Below are positions 11,705 to 22,550 of a stretch of 64,000 nt of DNA, piece by piece; position 1 is the first letter of the stretch, and each line of letters opens with the position of its first letter. The stretch spans positions 3,730,001 to 3,794,000 of the forward strand of contig JAULJL010000039.1 in the NCBI GenBank assembly GCA_030761205.1, given 5' to 3'. The notes below the pieces were generated by a model. That model made no database searches. It saw only the letters and a list, made by a program, of their open reading frames with translations, and had not been told where the DNA came from. Source of the DNA: Fremontodendron californicum (lineage: Eukaryota > Streptophyta > Magnoliopsida > Malvales > Malvaceae). The position numbers were made by a program, and so were the translations under genes.

Positions 11705-11900
11705 CTATGTTTCTCCGACTCTTCATTTTTCTTGAAGTACCCGTGTCTGACATCCATGTCTGACGCATATCCGGACATGGGTATGGGGATATGATCCTCC
11801 AAGGACCCTCCAAATACATGAAAATATTGGAAAAATTGAACATACCCATGTCGGACACATATCCGTGTCCAACACTCACACCCGAATCCGAGTAACATAG
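11705..11900 (-). mobile_element. MITE family A, copy 3
   Basis: 196 bp, CTATGTTTCTCCGACTC to GAGTAACATAG, in the intron between exons 11982 and 11610 of the SAP gene. Flanks CAGCATGC and CTGCATGT match at 6 of 8 positions (decayed target duplication). Confidence 0.75.
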
Positions 11901-12005
11901 CTGCATGTTAAGTATAGCTATGAAGGTATCTGATGATGCAGCACATTTTGGTGCTGACATGAATTAGATGGCTGGCCATACCATCACTTTCTTGCTAAGA
12001 TCTGC

Positions 12006-12841
12006 GGTTTTTTTATTTAAATATAGTTAAAAAAAAAAAAATTCTCCAAAATACCGTTACTTTTAGATTATTTCCTAAAATCCGCTGGATTTAATACTAG
12101 CTGGGAAATCGCCACCCCCCATGGCGATTTCCCAGCGTCAAAAAATATATTTTGGCTAAAAATACTAAGGGAAATCGCCATGGGGGGTGGCGATTTCCCT
12201 TGGTGTTTTTTGCAAATTTTGCTAAAAATACCAAGGGAAATCGCCAACCCCCATGGCGATTTCCCTTGGTATTTTTAGCCAAATTTGCTAAAAAGATGAA
12301 GGGAAATCGCCATGGGGGGTGGCGATTTCTCTTCATGTATATATTTTTTTTTAATTCTTGGGAAAATATCAAAAACATGCACAAATAGTAAACTTATTGT
12401 GAAATGGTATAATGAATAAAAGTTATTTGAAAAAGAGAAATAAATAATTAAAAATTATTATAAATGATATTGTAAAGACAAAATTATCCATAATGAAAAA
12501 ACTTATTTTTCTTTTTTCTTTCATTAAGGAAATATTATTTTTTTTAAATATTAATTGAAAATAAATTTAAAAAATAAAATATTTAAATAAATATTTTTTT
12601 TAAAATTTAAAATAATAAATAAAAATTAATTTTAGGCATATTATTTTTATTTTTTAAAATTTTTTAATTAAAAAAAGTAAATAAAAAATTAATTTTTTTT
12701 AAATTAAAAAGTTTTTTATTTTCAGAATATTTATTTTTTAATTAAAAATTAAATTAAAAAATAAAAGAAAAAGGGAAGAGAAGGTTTTTTTATCAAGGAT
12801 AATTTTGTCTTTACAATATCCTTTATAGAGGTGCTCATGGG
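12006..12841 (+). repeat. MULE-1 left terminal inverted repeat
   Basis: 836 bp, complementary to 17361-18157. Outer 95 bp are AT-rich. Four palindromic modules with arms GGGAAATCGCC/GGCGATTTCCC follow at about 12105, 12170, 12236 and 12300, alternating in orientation of the CCCCCC/GGGGGG loop. The inner 400 bp are extremely AT-rich and end in an internal inverted pair based on GATATTGTAAAGACAAAATT (about 12467 and 12800-12825). The inner border is GTGCTCATGGG. Confidence 0.9.
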
Positions 12842-13152
12842 CCGGGCCGCGGCCCTTTTTTTTTTCTTTTCTGCCCAGACCCGCCCGTTTAGGCCCGAAT
12901 CACTGTTCATTGGAATAAAAAAATAATTTTTTTTTAATTAAAATTAAATAAAATAATAATATTATTATAAAGGATTAGACTTGCTCACGGGCCGGGCAGG
13001 CCCGGCCCGTATTGGGTTGGGTCTGGGCAGGATAATTTATGTTCCGGCTCGGCCCGGAACAGTGATTTTTATTATAATATTATTATTTTATTTAATTTTA
13101 ATTAAAAAATTAAAAAATTATTTTTTTATTCCAATGAATAGTGATTCGGGCC
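12842..13152. repeat. GC-rich foldback, probable hAT-type MITE remnant inside MULE-1
   Basis: Starts next to GAGGTGCTCATGGGCCGGGC, typical of plant hAT ends. Arms at 12891-12971 and 13067-13152 are inverted copies (AGGCCCGAATCACTGTTCAT against ATGAATAGTGATTCGGGCC), with a centre carrying GCTCACGGGCCGGGCAGGCC. MULE-2 has nothing comparable here. Confidence 0.5.
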
Positions 13153-13159
13153 ATAACTA

Positions 13160-14215
13160 TATCATCAGTTTCAGCTATATTTTCAGTCCATCAAATGCTG
13201 CAGAAAATATTGAAACTTGATTCTTTCTGCAATGGATAAGACTGATGATATAGGTTTTTAGACAGGTTTCAGCTATTTTCCAGTCCATCAAATGCTGCAG
13301 AAAATATTGGAACTTGATTCTTTCTGCAATGGATAAGACTGATGATATAGGTTTTTAGACAGGTTTCAGCTATATTTCCAGTCCATCAAATGCTGCAGAA
13401 AATATTGAAAGTTGATTCTTTCTGCAATGGATAAGACTGATGATATAGGTTTTTAGACAGGTTTCAGCTATTTTCCAGTCCATCAAATGCTGCAGAAAAT
13501 ATTGGAACTTGATTCTTTCTGCAATGGATAAGACTGATGATATAGGTTTTTAGACAGGTTTCAGCTATTTTCCAGTCCATCAAATGCTGCAGAAAATATT
13601 GGAACTTGATTCTTTCTGCAATGGATAAGACTGATGATATAGGTTTTTAGACAGGTTTCAGCTATTTTCCAGTCCATCAAATGCTGCAGAAAATATTGGA
13701 ACTTGATTCTTTCTGCAATGGATAAGACTGATGATATAGGTTTTTAGACAGGTTTCAGCTATATTTCCAGTCCATCAAATGCTGCAGAAAATATTGAAAG
13801 TTGATTCTTTCTGCAATGGATAAGACTGATGATATAGGTTTTTAGACAGGTTTCAGCTATTTTCCAGTCCATCAAATGCTGCAGAAAATATTAGAACTTG
13901 ATTCTTTCTGCAATGGATAAGACTGATGATATAGGTTTTTAGACAGGTTTCAGCTATTTTCCAGTCCATCAAATGCTGCAGAAAATATTGGAACTTGATT
14001 CTTTCTGCAATGGATAAGACTGATGATATAGGTTTTTAGACAGGTTTCAGCTATTTTCCAGTCCATCAAATGCTGCAGAAAATATTGGAACTTGATTCTT
14101 TCTGCAATGGATAAGACTGATGATATAGGTTTTTAGACAGGTTTCAGCTATTTTCCAGTCCATCAAATGCTGCAGAAAATATTGAAACTTGATTATTTCT
14201 GCAATGGATGAGACA
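13160..14215 (+). repeat. MULE-1 97 bp tandem array, about 11 copies
   Basis: Unit of 97-98 bp containing TCCATCAAATGCTGCAGAAA, then CTTTCTGCAATGGATAAGAC and GATATAGGTTTTTAGACAGG. The third and seventh units share two private changes (AGCTATATTTCC and TTGAAAGTTG), so units 3-6 and 7-10 look like a duplicated four-unit block. All copies carry CTGCAG; the MULE-2 array carries CTGGAG at the same site. Confidence 0.95.
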
Positions 14216-14533
14216 AATGATGGGATTTATCAATCACATTTTGCATTGAATAAGTTATAACTTTTTCAGTCAAATAGTCTTAGGCAGAATATCAGAATCA
14301 GATTCCATCCTATACAAAGGATGGGATTTGTCATATGGTACAACATAATGAACCATTATAAATTCATAATACTTATGAAGGTTTACAATACCCCCTACAA
14401 CAGTTTTTCAATCAGATTTTTCCTGAGTGCTAAAACCTCCTCATTCTCATTCTCGTCCTTCTATATTTCTTCTTTCTTTTGCGGAGTGAAAATACCTACA
14501 TTCTCATCTTTCTTAGTTTCATTACTACACAAC

Positions 14534-17267
14534 ATGAGCAATAGAGTGATCGCATTGGTCTACTATAATGGCCAAATTCATAATACTGATGAAGGTGCTA
14601 CCTTTGATTGTGAACGTCCAAAAAGTTTTCGTGTTGAAGACGACGTCACATTAGAGGAACTGAAGATGCAAATTCATACAAAAATTAAAGCTGGAACTAG
14701 AAAAAGAGTTTCAGAGGTTAAGTACAGGCATCCTCTTTCTATTGGTGAAGGATGTGTCCGATATAGAACATTTCCACTTGAAGATGATGATGATGTCAGA
14801 TGCATGTTTTATGCTCATGAGACATTTGCAAATGTTGGTGTCCTTGAGTTATATGCTGACATAGATGATGTTGACGATGATTGCGGCCCTTCAAATGTTC
14901 GCACAACAGAAAACTTTCCCATAGAAGATTATGATTCTGGGTCGTTCTATGTTCACACTACATACGACGTTCCCACAGAAGAAGTCGTGCCCTTATCTCA
15001 AGCTACAACTTTTCAGACTTCATTAGTCTCACAAACCCTAATTCCTACTACCCTCGAAGATGAGCCAGCTGGTGTTGATCATGTTCGTCCACGTGGAGTC
15101 CATGGTGAAGATGTTGGTGAATTTAGTGAGCAGGAAGAGGATGCTGAATTCGCAAGTGATGACAATACTGATTCTGACCCAGACGTCGTCCCTGCTGAGA
15201 TCAACACTCATGGAGATATCAACACTCATGGAGATATTCCCCCATATCAGGCTGCATCCCATATGCATACACTGGATCTCGAGGCAATGCATGTGCCAGA
15301 ATTTCCAGAGTATGCTCATACATTCGCTATGCCTCTGACATTTGATCCATCTGCAGTTGATCTGTGTGTTGGGTTACAATTCCCAACGAAAGAGGCTGTG
15401 CTTTCAGCTATCAAGCACTATAACATCAAAAATTCTGTAGATTACAGAGTAATTGAGTCTGAGCCGACGAAATATTATGCCAAGTGCGTAATGTATGGGA
15501 ATGGGTGTAATTGGAGAATAAGGGCAACTTTTATGAAGAAGAAACATTTATGGGAGATTAGAAAATATGAAGGGCCTCATACTTGCACATCGGGGAGGAT
15601 TTCACAAGATCATTGCAAGTTAGATTGTAACATGATCTGTTCATGCATTTTGTCATTGGTCCAAGCAAATCCGGAGATTTCCGTTTCAGTTTTGATCGCT
15701 GAGATGCGAATCCGGTATGGATACATCACCTCCTACAAGAAAACATGGCAAGCAAAGCAAAAGGCAATTGTTCGAGTATTTGGCGATTGGGAAAGATCGT
15801 ACAATGAGCTACCTAAATGGTTAGGTGCAATGCAACATTTCGTACCTGGTACAATTGTGGAATTGCAAACGGTACCTGCATATCACGGTGATCGACTGGT
15901 CCAGGGTAAGAGAATATTCCATCGACTATTTTGGACATTTAAGTCGTGCATTGAAGGGTATCCGTATTGTAAACCTATTGTGCAAATAGACGGTACTTTC
16001 TTATATGGAAAATACAAAGGCACATTATTGTTAGCTATTGCACAAGATGGCAACCGAAACATACTGCCAATTGCCTTTGCCATTGTGGAGGGTGAGACAA
16101 CAGAGGCTTGGTCATTCTTTTTCAGTAACTTGCGCAGACACGTGACAAAACAGCCTGGCATTTGCTTGATGTCTGATCGACATGAAGCCATCAAAGCTGC
16201 GATTAGACGCGATGGTGGATGGAATCCTCCACATGCATATTCAGTGTACTGCATTCGACACATTGCAGCGAACTTTATGAAAAAGTTTAACAATAAGGAA
16301 TTGCGTCGACAAATTGTTAACATGGGTATGGAATCAAATCATAGTTATTTTATCTCTTATATTTCGTTTAGCATATAAAATAATATTGAAATTCACAAGT
16401 TTTTTGTTTTAAAATTTATTAGGATACGAGTTGAGGCGACCGAATTTTCATTTCATGTATGACAATCTTCGTGGAGAAAATGCAGAGGCGGCTAACTGGC
16501 TTGATAGGATCCCCAAGGAGAAGTGGGCGCAGTCATATGATCAAGGAAGGCGTTATGGCCATATGACAACCAACCTAGCTGAATCTATCAATTCGGTGTT
16601 GAAGGGAACGCGTCATCTTCCCATTACTGCTTTAGTGCAATCAACATATTATAGGTTGGCTGCACTTTTTGTTAAGATGGGGAACAAGCAAATTGCCATG
16701 ATGGAGGGAGGGCACACATATTGTGAAACAGTCACACAAGCTATGCAAGAAAATCGCAGGAAAGCTAACTCCCACATTGTTCGTAATTTTACGCGAGCAA
16801 ATCAATCTTTTCTGGTTGAAGAGTTAGTTGCTCCACAAGAGGGTGTTTCTGCAATGAAGTACAAAGTCAACCTCAGTGACATGTGGTGTGATTGTGGAAA
16901 GTTTCAAGCACAAAGGTTCCCTTGTTCACATGTAGTTGCTGCCTGTGCACATGTCCATGTAGATTGCATGCAATATGTGGACAAAGTCTATAGACTGGAA
17001 ACTATATTGAATGTTTATAGACATGAGTTCGAAGCTGTTGGAAATGAAGGTTACTGGCCTCAATATGATGGTCCAGAAGTGTGTCCCAATCAAGAAATGC
17101 GGAGAAATCCACATGGTCGACCAAAATCAAGTCGTATTCGTAATGAAATGGACCTCAGGGAGAAAGGCCAACCAAAACGTTGTGGATTATGCAGAAACGA
17201 AGGTCATAACCGTCGAAATTGTCCGCATCGATTTGGCACATTGGGGGAGACTTCGCATCAACAATAA
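14534..17267 (+). CDS. MULE transposase (MURA-like), intact, two exons
   Basis: Cuts and re-inserts the element. Exons 14534-16325 and 16423-17267, with a 97 bp intron (GTATGG...TTATTAG), give 878 residues. The start MSNRVIALVYYNG is preferred to the upstream in-frame ATG at 14321 because MULE-2 keeps only this part in frame. Domains: PB1-like N-terminus (about 1-100); acidic linker; MuDR DNA-binding domain (about 276-352, with C-x-MYGNGCNW and HTC); MULE DDE core with D in QIDGTFLYGKYKG (about 485), D in SDRHEAIK (about 547), C/H in YCIRH, and E in NLAESINSVLKG (about 650); SWIM zinc finger CDCGKF...CSH (about 752); C-terminal zinc knuckle CGLCRNEGHNRRNCP (CX2CX4HX4C, about 853). No break seen, so likely active. 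Confidence 0.93.
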
Positions 17268-17360
17268 ATGAATTACATGTTTTTCTCAACTTATCATGTA
17301 CTTTGGATTATAACGGAAAATGTAATGCAAGTTTTTTTGTTTGTTTTTTGTTTTTGGTTT

Positions 17361-18157
17361 CCCATGAGCACCTCTATAAAGGATATTGTAAAGACAAAAT
17401 TATCCTTGATAAAAAAACCTTCTCTTCTCTTCCCTTTTTCTTTTATTTTTTAATTTAATTTTTAATTAAAAAATAAATATTCTGAAAATAAAAACTTTTT
17501 AATTTAAAAAAAAAAATTTATTTACTTTTTTTAATTAAAAAATTTTAAAAAATAAAAATAATATGCCTAAAATTAATTTTTATTTTATTTTTTAAATTTA
17601 TTTTCAATTAATATTTAAAAAAAATAATATTTCCTTAATGAAAGAAAAAAGAAAAATAAGTTTTTTCATTATGGGTAATTTTGTCTTTACAATATTCTTT
17701 ATAATAATTTCTAATTATTTATTTCTGTTTTTCAAATAACTTTTATTCATTATACCATTTCATAATAAGTTTACTATTTGTGCATGTTTTTGATATTTTT
17801 CCAAGAATTACAAAAAAAAAATATACAATGAAGGGAAATCGCCACCCCCCATGGCGATTTCCTTTCATCTTTTTAGCAAATTTGGCTAAAAATACCAAGG
17901 GAAATCGCCATGGGGGGTGGCGATTTCCCTTGGTATTTTTAGCAAAATTTGCAAAAAACACCAAGGGAAATCGCCACCCCCCATGGCGATTTCCCTTAGT
18001 ATTTTTAGCCAAAATATATTTTTTGACGTTGGGAAATCGCCATGGGGGGTGGCGATTTCCCAGCTAGTATTAAATCAGCGGATTTTGGGAAATAATCTAA
18101 AAGTAACGGTATTTTGAGAAATTTTTTTTTTTTTAGCTATATTTAAATAAAAAATCC
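17361..18157 (-). repeat. MULE-1 right terminal inverted repeat
   Basis: 797 bp, complementary to the left repeat with the same four palindromic modules (about 17832, 17899, 17964 and 18030). A few single-base and short indel differences exist, for example GGTAATTTTG against GGATAATTTTG. Confidence 0.9.
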
Positions 18158-18358
18158 AAGATCTGCTCCTTTCCCCATTGGATTTGATGATGAACCTAGG
18201 ATTAACATATCTGCTGCAGTTATAGAAGTCTGCATTGTTGCTTCCTCACACACGATATTCAAACTAGAAGCACTCAGTTTTTTGTTCTTGTTCAGGTGGC
18301 CAGCTGAATGTTTTGAAGCATCCAGGTCTGAGTTATTGATAAACTGTGCAGCCGGCTC
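18158..18358 (-). CDS. SAP-domain gene, repeat-type exon 3, 5' part, cut by MULE-1
   Basis: Starts EPAAQFINNSDLDASKHSAG after CTTCAACAG and reads NPMGKGADL up to the 9 bp target duplication GCAGATCTT (18166-18158). The remaining 15 nt of the exon (SKKVM, then donor GTATGG) lie at 11996-11982 on the far side of the transposon. The paralogous exon 11383-11610 supports this as coding DNA and not intron. Confidence 0.65.
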
Positions 18359-18619
18359 CTGTTGAAGAGAAGCATACTCAATTTAATTTACTTGCTACAC
18401 CACAGGAGAGCTACAATGCTACACAGCATATGATTTTATAAATAGGTGAAAGAGCAAGAGGATATTGATATGACAGCATATGTAAAGTTAAGAAGCGTAG
18501 GAAACTGCAAAAGACCACTTTCTTACGAATTCACTGTAGTTTAAAAACATATAAAACAACATAAATCACAATCAATTAAGTTTTTCTCCCTGGTATCATT
18601 AACCCAAACTTATTTTGTT

Positions 18620-18816
18620 GTATGTTATTCGGATTCGGGTGTGAGTGTCGGACACGGGTATGTGTCCGATATGGATATGTTCAATTTTTTCCAAGATTTC
18701 CATGTATTTGGGGGATCCTTGGAGGATCATATCTTCATACCTATGTCCGGATATGTGTCGAACACAGATGTCGGACACGGGTACTTCAAGAAAAATGAAG
18801 AGTCGGAACAATATAG
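18620..18816 (+). mobile_element. MITE family A, copy 4
   Basis: 197 bp in the SAP-gene intron between exons 18358 and 19510, opposite in orientation to copy 3. Flanks ATTTTGTT and ATTCTGTT match at 7 of 8 bases. Confidence 0.8.
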
Positions 18817-19140
18817 ATTCTGTTGATTGTATCATGTGAGAGGTGAACTTATAAGGTCCACCTTATGTTTTTGTGTAGACATGCACAAACAGCCCATTTA
18901 TTATCTACATTTACACGTCATGCAAAATAAATAAGGGCTAAAAGTATGTTGAAATAACTTTCCCTCGTCGATCTGAACTAATTACAAGAGAACCAATATT
19001 CACTAAAAGTACCTTTTTTATCAAGTAAAAGGTTAATTAAAACCATGAAAAGTACTTTCGAAGGTTCAAGTGCATTAACACTTTGCATTTCAATTATTAG
19101 GTGAGCCACAATGAAAAGATTACTTGCTGTTGCAGGAATA

Positions 19141-19345
19141 TAGTTCTAAAATGCGGCCGTTACAAAGCGTAACGGTCGCAACGTAACAGAAATTGAGAGT
19201 TCTGCATCGCATTTTACCCGTTACGCAACGTCTGCAACATTATCAAATTCATTGAAACACTGCTAAATTCACGTCCGCGACAACCGTTACTTACGACACC
19301 CGCAACCGCATCCGCGACAAAATCCGTAACTACGATTTAGAACTA
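19141..19345. mobile_element. Short inverted-repeat element rich in CGTTAC
   Basis: Ends TAGTTCTAAAATGCGGCCGT and (reversed) TAGTTCTAAATCGTAGTTAC. The interior repeats CGTTACG/GTCCGCGAC words and is GC-richer than the surrounding intron. Probable MITE; no clear target duplication was found. Confidence 0.5.
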
Positions 19346-19466
19346 TGTGCATGATAGCATGTCTATCACCACTGTCAATCAAACCTTTTAACAAATTTTC
19401 CTCGAGTTTTTCACCTTTTAATCAGAACTTACTAAATGATTTTGAATTGGATTATTTGACCAAAAA

Positions 19467-19503
19467 GAGAGAGAGAGAGAGAGACAGAGAGAGAGAGGGA
19501 GAG
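19467..19503. repeat. GA microsatellite
   Basis: (GA)n with a few interruptions, directly next to the exon ending at 19510 on the minus strand. Confidence 0.9.
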
Positions 19504-19509
19504 AACTAC

Positions 19510-19731
19510 CTTAATCTTAGTCCTGTCTAGGTTATGCATTCTCTTCTGTGCAGACTTGGGAGATGAATGCTGGTTCACATTTTTGTCTTTAATAGTAAGA
19601 CCACATTCTTTGGTTCCTTGCTTCTTGGTAGTTTCTAAATCAAAAATGGTTATAACTTCCTTCTCATCAAATTCATCAGCTGCTGGCGGCAGGGAATGTG
19701 GTATCAGATCTTTGACATTGGCATTTGCTAG
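19510..19731 (-). CDS. SAP-domain gene, internal exon (repeat-type exon 2)
   Basis: 74 codons, phase 0, starting LANANVKDLIPHSLPPAADE and ending NLDRTKIK before GTAGTT. The acceptor reads TAGCAG, so two adjacent acceptors three bases apart (NAGNAG) could add one glutamine. Lysine-rich and low in hydrophobic residues, probably disordered. Confidence 0.6.
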
Positions 19732-19899
19732 CTGCTAATGATACATTAGGACATCAAGAGGAAGCAGTAAAGCAGTCAATATTTTTTTTTTCAAGGTAGA
19801 GCTGGTACACAAAAAAGAATCAGGATGCAGCTGCCAAACATAACTTGTAGGGAAATTAAGCACCCATGTTGGTCTGCAAGGAATTTAAGGCTTCATTCT

Positions 19900-20452
19900 T
19901 TTATTGCACCCAAATAAAGTCTTAATCTCTTTACCTTTAATTTGCACACAAATGAGCCATTGACCTTTAATTTGTAACCAAATAAGCCCTTAATATAAAT
20001 CAATCTTTTATTTGAAATAAGGGTTTATATGGTACAAATCAAAAGATAAGAGCATATTTGGATACAATAAAAGTATAAAGGCTTACTTAAGAAAAGTGGA
20101 ATAGTTCAAGGGTTTTTTTAATATTTTAGCCTAATTTATCTTTATTGTATGTAATTACAATTTTTTTAATACTCAAAATCCTAAATATTATTTTGAATAA
20201 ATTTTCAATATTTTAAATGTTAAATGAAATTACAATATGCATGAAAATAAATTTTTTAATTTACTTTTAGATTAATATCCCTGATGGCCATTTTTATTTT
20301 CAGCACAGCACTACCTTTGCTTTTGCATCCAAACACATATCCCACCACTGATTTTATCTCGCCGCTATAGTAACTAATTTCTCCATCACAATTGTTTTCA
20401 ATCTCACCGGAGTCAATCCCACCGTCCATCCAAATGGACCCTAAGTATGCAC
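19900..20452. repeat. MITE-like repeat, family C copy 2, in SAP-gene intron
   Basis: The right end (20265-20452) shares GCATCCAAACACATATCCCA and CCGTCCATCCAAATGGACCC with 7070-7275. The left end has a GACTTTATTTGGGTGC-like sequence read from the minus strand. Borders are approximate. Confidence 0.35.
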
Positions 20453-21755
20453 TTAAGATTTGAATGGCCATTGGTTGTGAACCATCACATTGTACCAAAG
20501 ACTCAGCTAAGAATAGAGCATAGCATCAAGATTCAACTCCATGCAAGAGTATACACATTATCGGTTATGGTCAAAACTCAAAACTATTGAGCCGTTATAT
20601 TATACCCAAAATTGAGCTAAGAAGAGAGCATAGCATCAAGATAAAATGCATGCATGGCTATAAACATGCTTGGCTGACTATAATCTTGCAACTTGCACAA
20701 CAAAAATGAACTTTTTACCACCTAAAATGACATTGACCAGTCTATATTGTTTACAACCTTGCAGATAAGTTTATCTGCCTCCATAGGTGCTATTTGTACA
20801 TATTTTTGTCTTTAAACAAATAAAACATAGGCACTATATCATTTCTCTTCAGCTTTCTACACCCCCGAATCCCCATTCTTTAGTATCTAAGACAGAAAGA
20901 ACAATCACGCAAAAACAGTACCATAACTTCAATTTTAGCGCTAAAATCAAACTCAAGATACCTCTCCCCTTATTTTAACCATATACTCAACTAAATATAT
21001 TTCTACCACTTAAGATCAGTATAGCAAGTATATGCAGTCTGTGTCAACCTCCGAATCTTGTCCCTCTAAAGACCTTCTCAATCAATATCCTAACAAAACT
21101 TAGCAGTAGCACCAAAACAAAGACATGAAGTTGTTCCATGATTCTAAGTTTCCAAGTATGATAAGGTTGGATACATTTTTACCATTTCAGAAATAATTAC
21201 AAGCATGGAATTTTTTATTAATCTCCAAAACTGTAGGTAACTAGAATCAAACATGCAGGTACAGGTGCATGCACAATATTCTATATAACAAAAGCTACAA
21301 GTGCTTGAAGACCAACAATATCACCCATAAAAATCTTATTTAAAGCCAGTAACATGTTATGACAAACTAATAATCGCCTATAATGTCAAATAATGAGTAC
21401 TAAAATTGTCTCTTAAAGAGTTTGCATGAAGAATTCAAACAAAAAAAACAACATTGGGATATGACAGATCCTACATCTACCGTCCAATTAGAGAGAGAGA
21501 GAGAGGTGAAACATTTAAAGAGGCCCAAAGCAGGATCAAAGTAGGGAAACATGGCAAGTTGTCATATTAATATAAAAACTACCCTTAATACAGCCCTTAG
21601 TGACTGGATTGCAATAATGCCCAACTCTTTCACCTGCAATGACAGCCCAAAAGTTGAAGTTCTCTGCTTATATGTATATGGATGAGTAAATAGATCTTTG
21701 ATCATATACTAAGATTTGTTTTAGCATGCAAGGATAAAGCTTCATGTAACTTAAC

Positions 21756-21971
21756 TATTTCTGAACTATTTGCTTTCTTCACTTCAAGCTCTGTAAATGG
21801 ATTTGAGGAAGTACAGTTTTCTTTTGGAGTAACACTGGGTCTATTGTTTTCCTCATTTGCAATGAAACATGAATTTGAAGTGCTTGATTTTTGGTTCTTA
21901 TGCAGGGCAGACAACTGCTCTGGAGAACCAGACCTTGAATCTAAGACAACAACATCCTGAGATTGCTCATT
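21756..21971 (-). CDS. SAP-domain gene, internal exon (repeat-type exon 1)
   Basis: 72 codons, phase 0, starting NEQSQDVVVLDSRSGSPEQL after a good acceptor (TTTTCCTTTCCAG). Contains ALHKNQKSSTSNS and SSNPF, a spacing similar to the later repeat-type exons. The donor at GTTAAG is weak; an alternative donor GTATAT at about 21714 would break the frame. A small 51 nt exon (21633-21583, VKELGIIAIQSLRAVLR) follows. Confidence 0.55.
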
Positions 21972-22550
21972 CTGGAAAGGAAAATTCTGTCTTAGTTCAT
22001 GAAATAATGCATAAAAGAAGCAAATATTAGAAGGAAAAATTAAAGAAGTAAATGATAGAAAACTACAGGAAATACAAAGATAAAATCAATCTGCTGACAA
22101 CAAGAGGAGTCGTCCATGCTTATCAAGTTCCACAATGGTGCAAAAGCACTCCAAATAAATAAAACACTAAAAAATATTCCACCTCTATTTCAGTCTATTA
22201 AAGGTTCTCCATTCTCGTTCCTTCCAAGGTGACCAAGGGTAGCAGAAAAATTCAAGTCGACTACAACTCTTTGACATCTAGACGGTGCTAAACCTACACT
22301 CAAAAGAAATATGAAACAACACTAATACCAGCAATTGACTGAAGCATCCGGTCAAAATAACATAAAATGTAGATGCAGAAAATCATATTTTAGTACACAA
22401 TTTCGGTTGAAATTGTAGAGTTAAGAGAGACAATTTTTAAAACTCAACATGGGATCATAATCTTCTGGTATTATCCCCTATAAATTCAGAGTCGAATCAC
22501 ATTCATGACAAGTTAGTAAAAGAATAATGAAAAATATTAGAGAGTCAAAC

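Larger units (their letters stand above)
12006..18157 (+). mobile_element. MULE-1, complete autonomous-looking Mutator-like element
   Basis: A 6152 bp element with perfect 9 bp target duplication AAGATCTGC at 11997-12005 and 18158-18166. It begins GGTTTTTTTATTTAAATATA and ends with the inverted equivalent ATTTAAATAAAAAATCC. Order inside: left terminal inverted repeat (12006-12841), a GC-rich foldback insert (about 12842-13152), an 11-copy 97 bp tandem array (13160-14215), a leader, an intact two-exon transposase (14534-17267), and the right terminal repeat (17361-18157). The 9 bp duplication, long terminal repeats and MURA-type transposase with SWIM finger place it firmly in the MULE superfamily. 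It lies inside a coding exon of the minus-strand SAP-domain gene. Confidence 0.95.

Noticed and set aside
12097..12388. Open frames on both strands with repeated NRHGGWRFP-like peptides (also at 17743-18117 and 31262-31489)
   Set aside because: They are translations of the palindromic modules in the MULE ends. The frames are open on both strands because the modules are palindromic, and no start, splice or conserved domain supports a protein.
13160..14215. CRISPR-like array of regular repeats
   Set aside because: Units are contiguous 97 bp tandem repeats without unique spacers, inside a plant transposon.
14321..14533. Upstream in-frame ATG giving a 71-residue N-terminal extension of the MULE-1 transposase
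   Set aside because: MULE-2 lacks two segments here and does not keep the extension, while similarity of the two proteins begins at MSNRVIALV.
18599..18839. Recurring frames such as MSDTGMCPIW or VSVGHGYVSDM at eight sites
   Set aside because: All fall within MITE family A copies bounded by inverted repeats and 8 bp duplications; the shared peptide is repeat translation.
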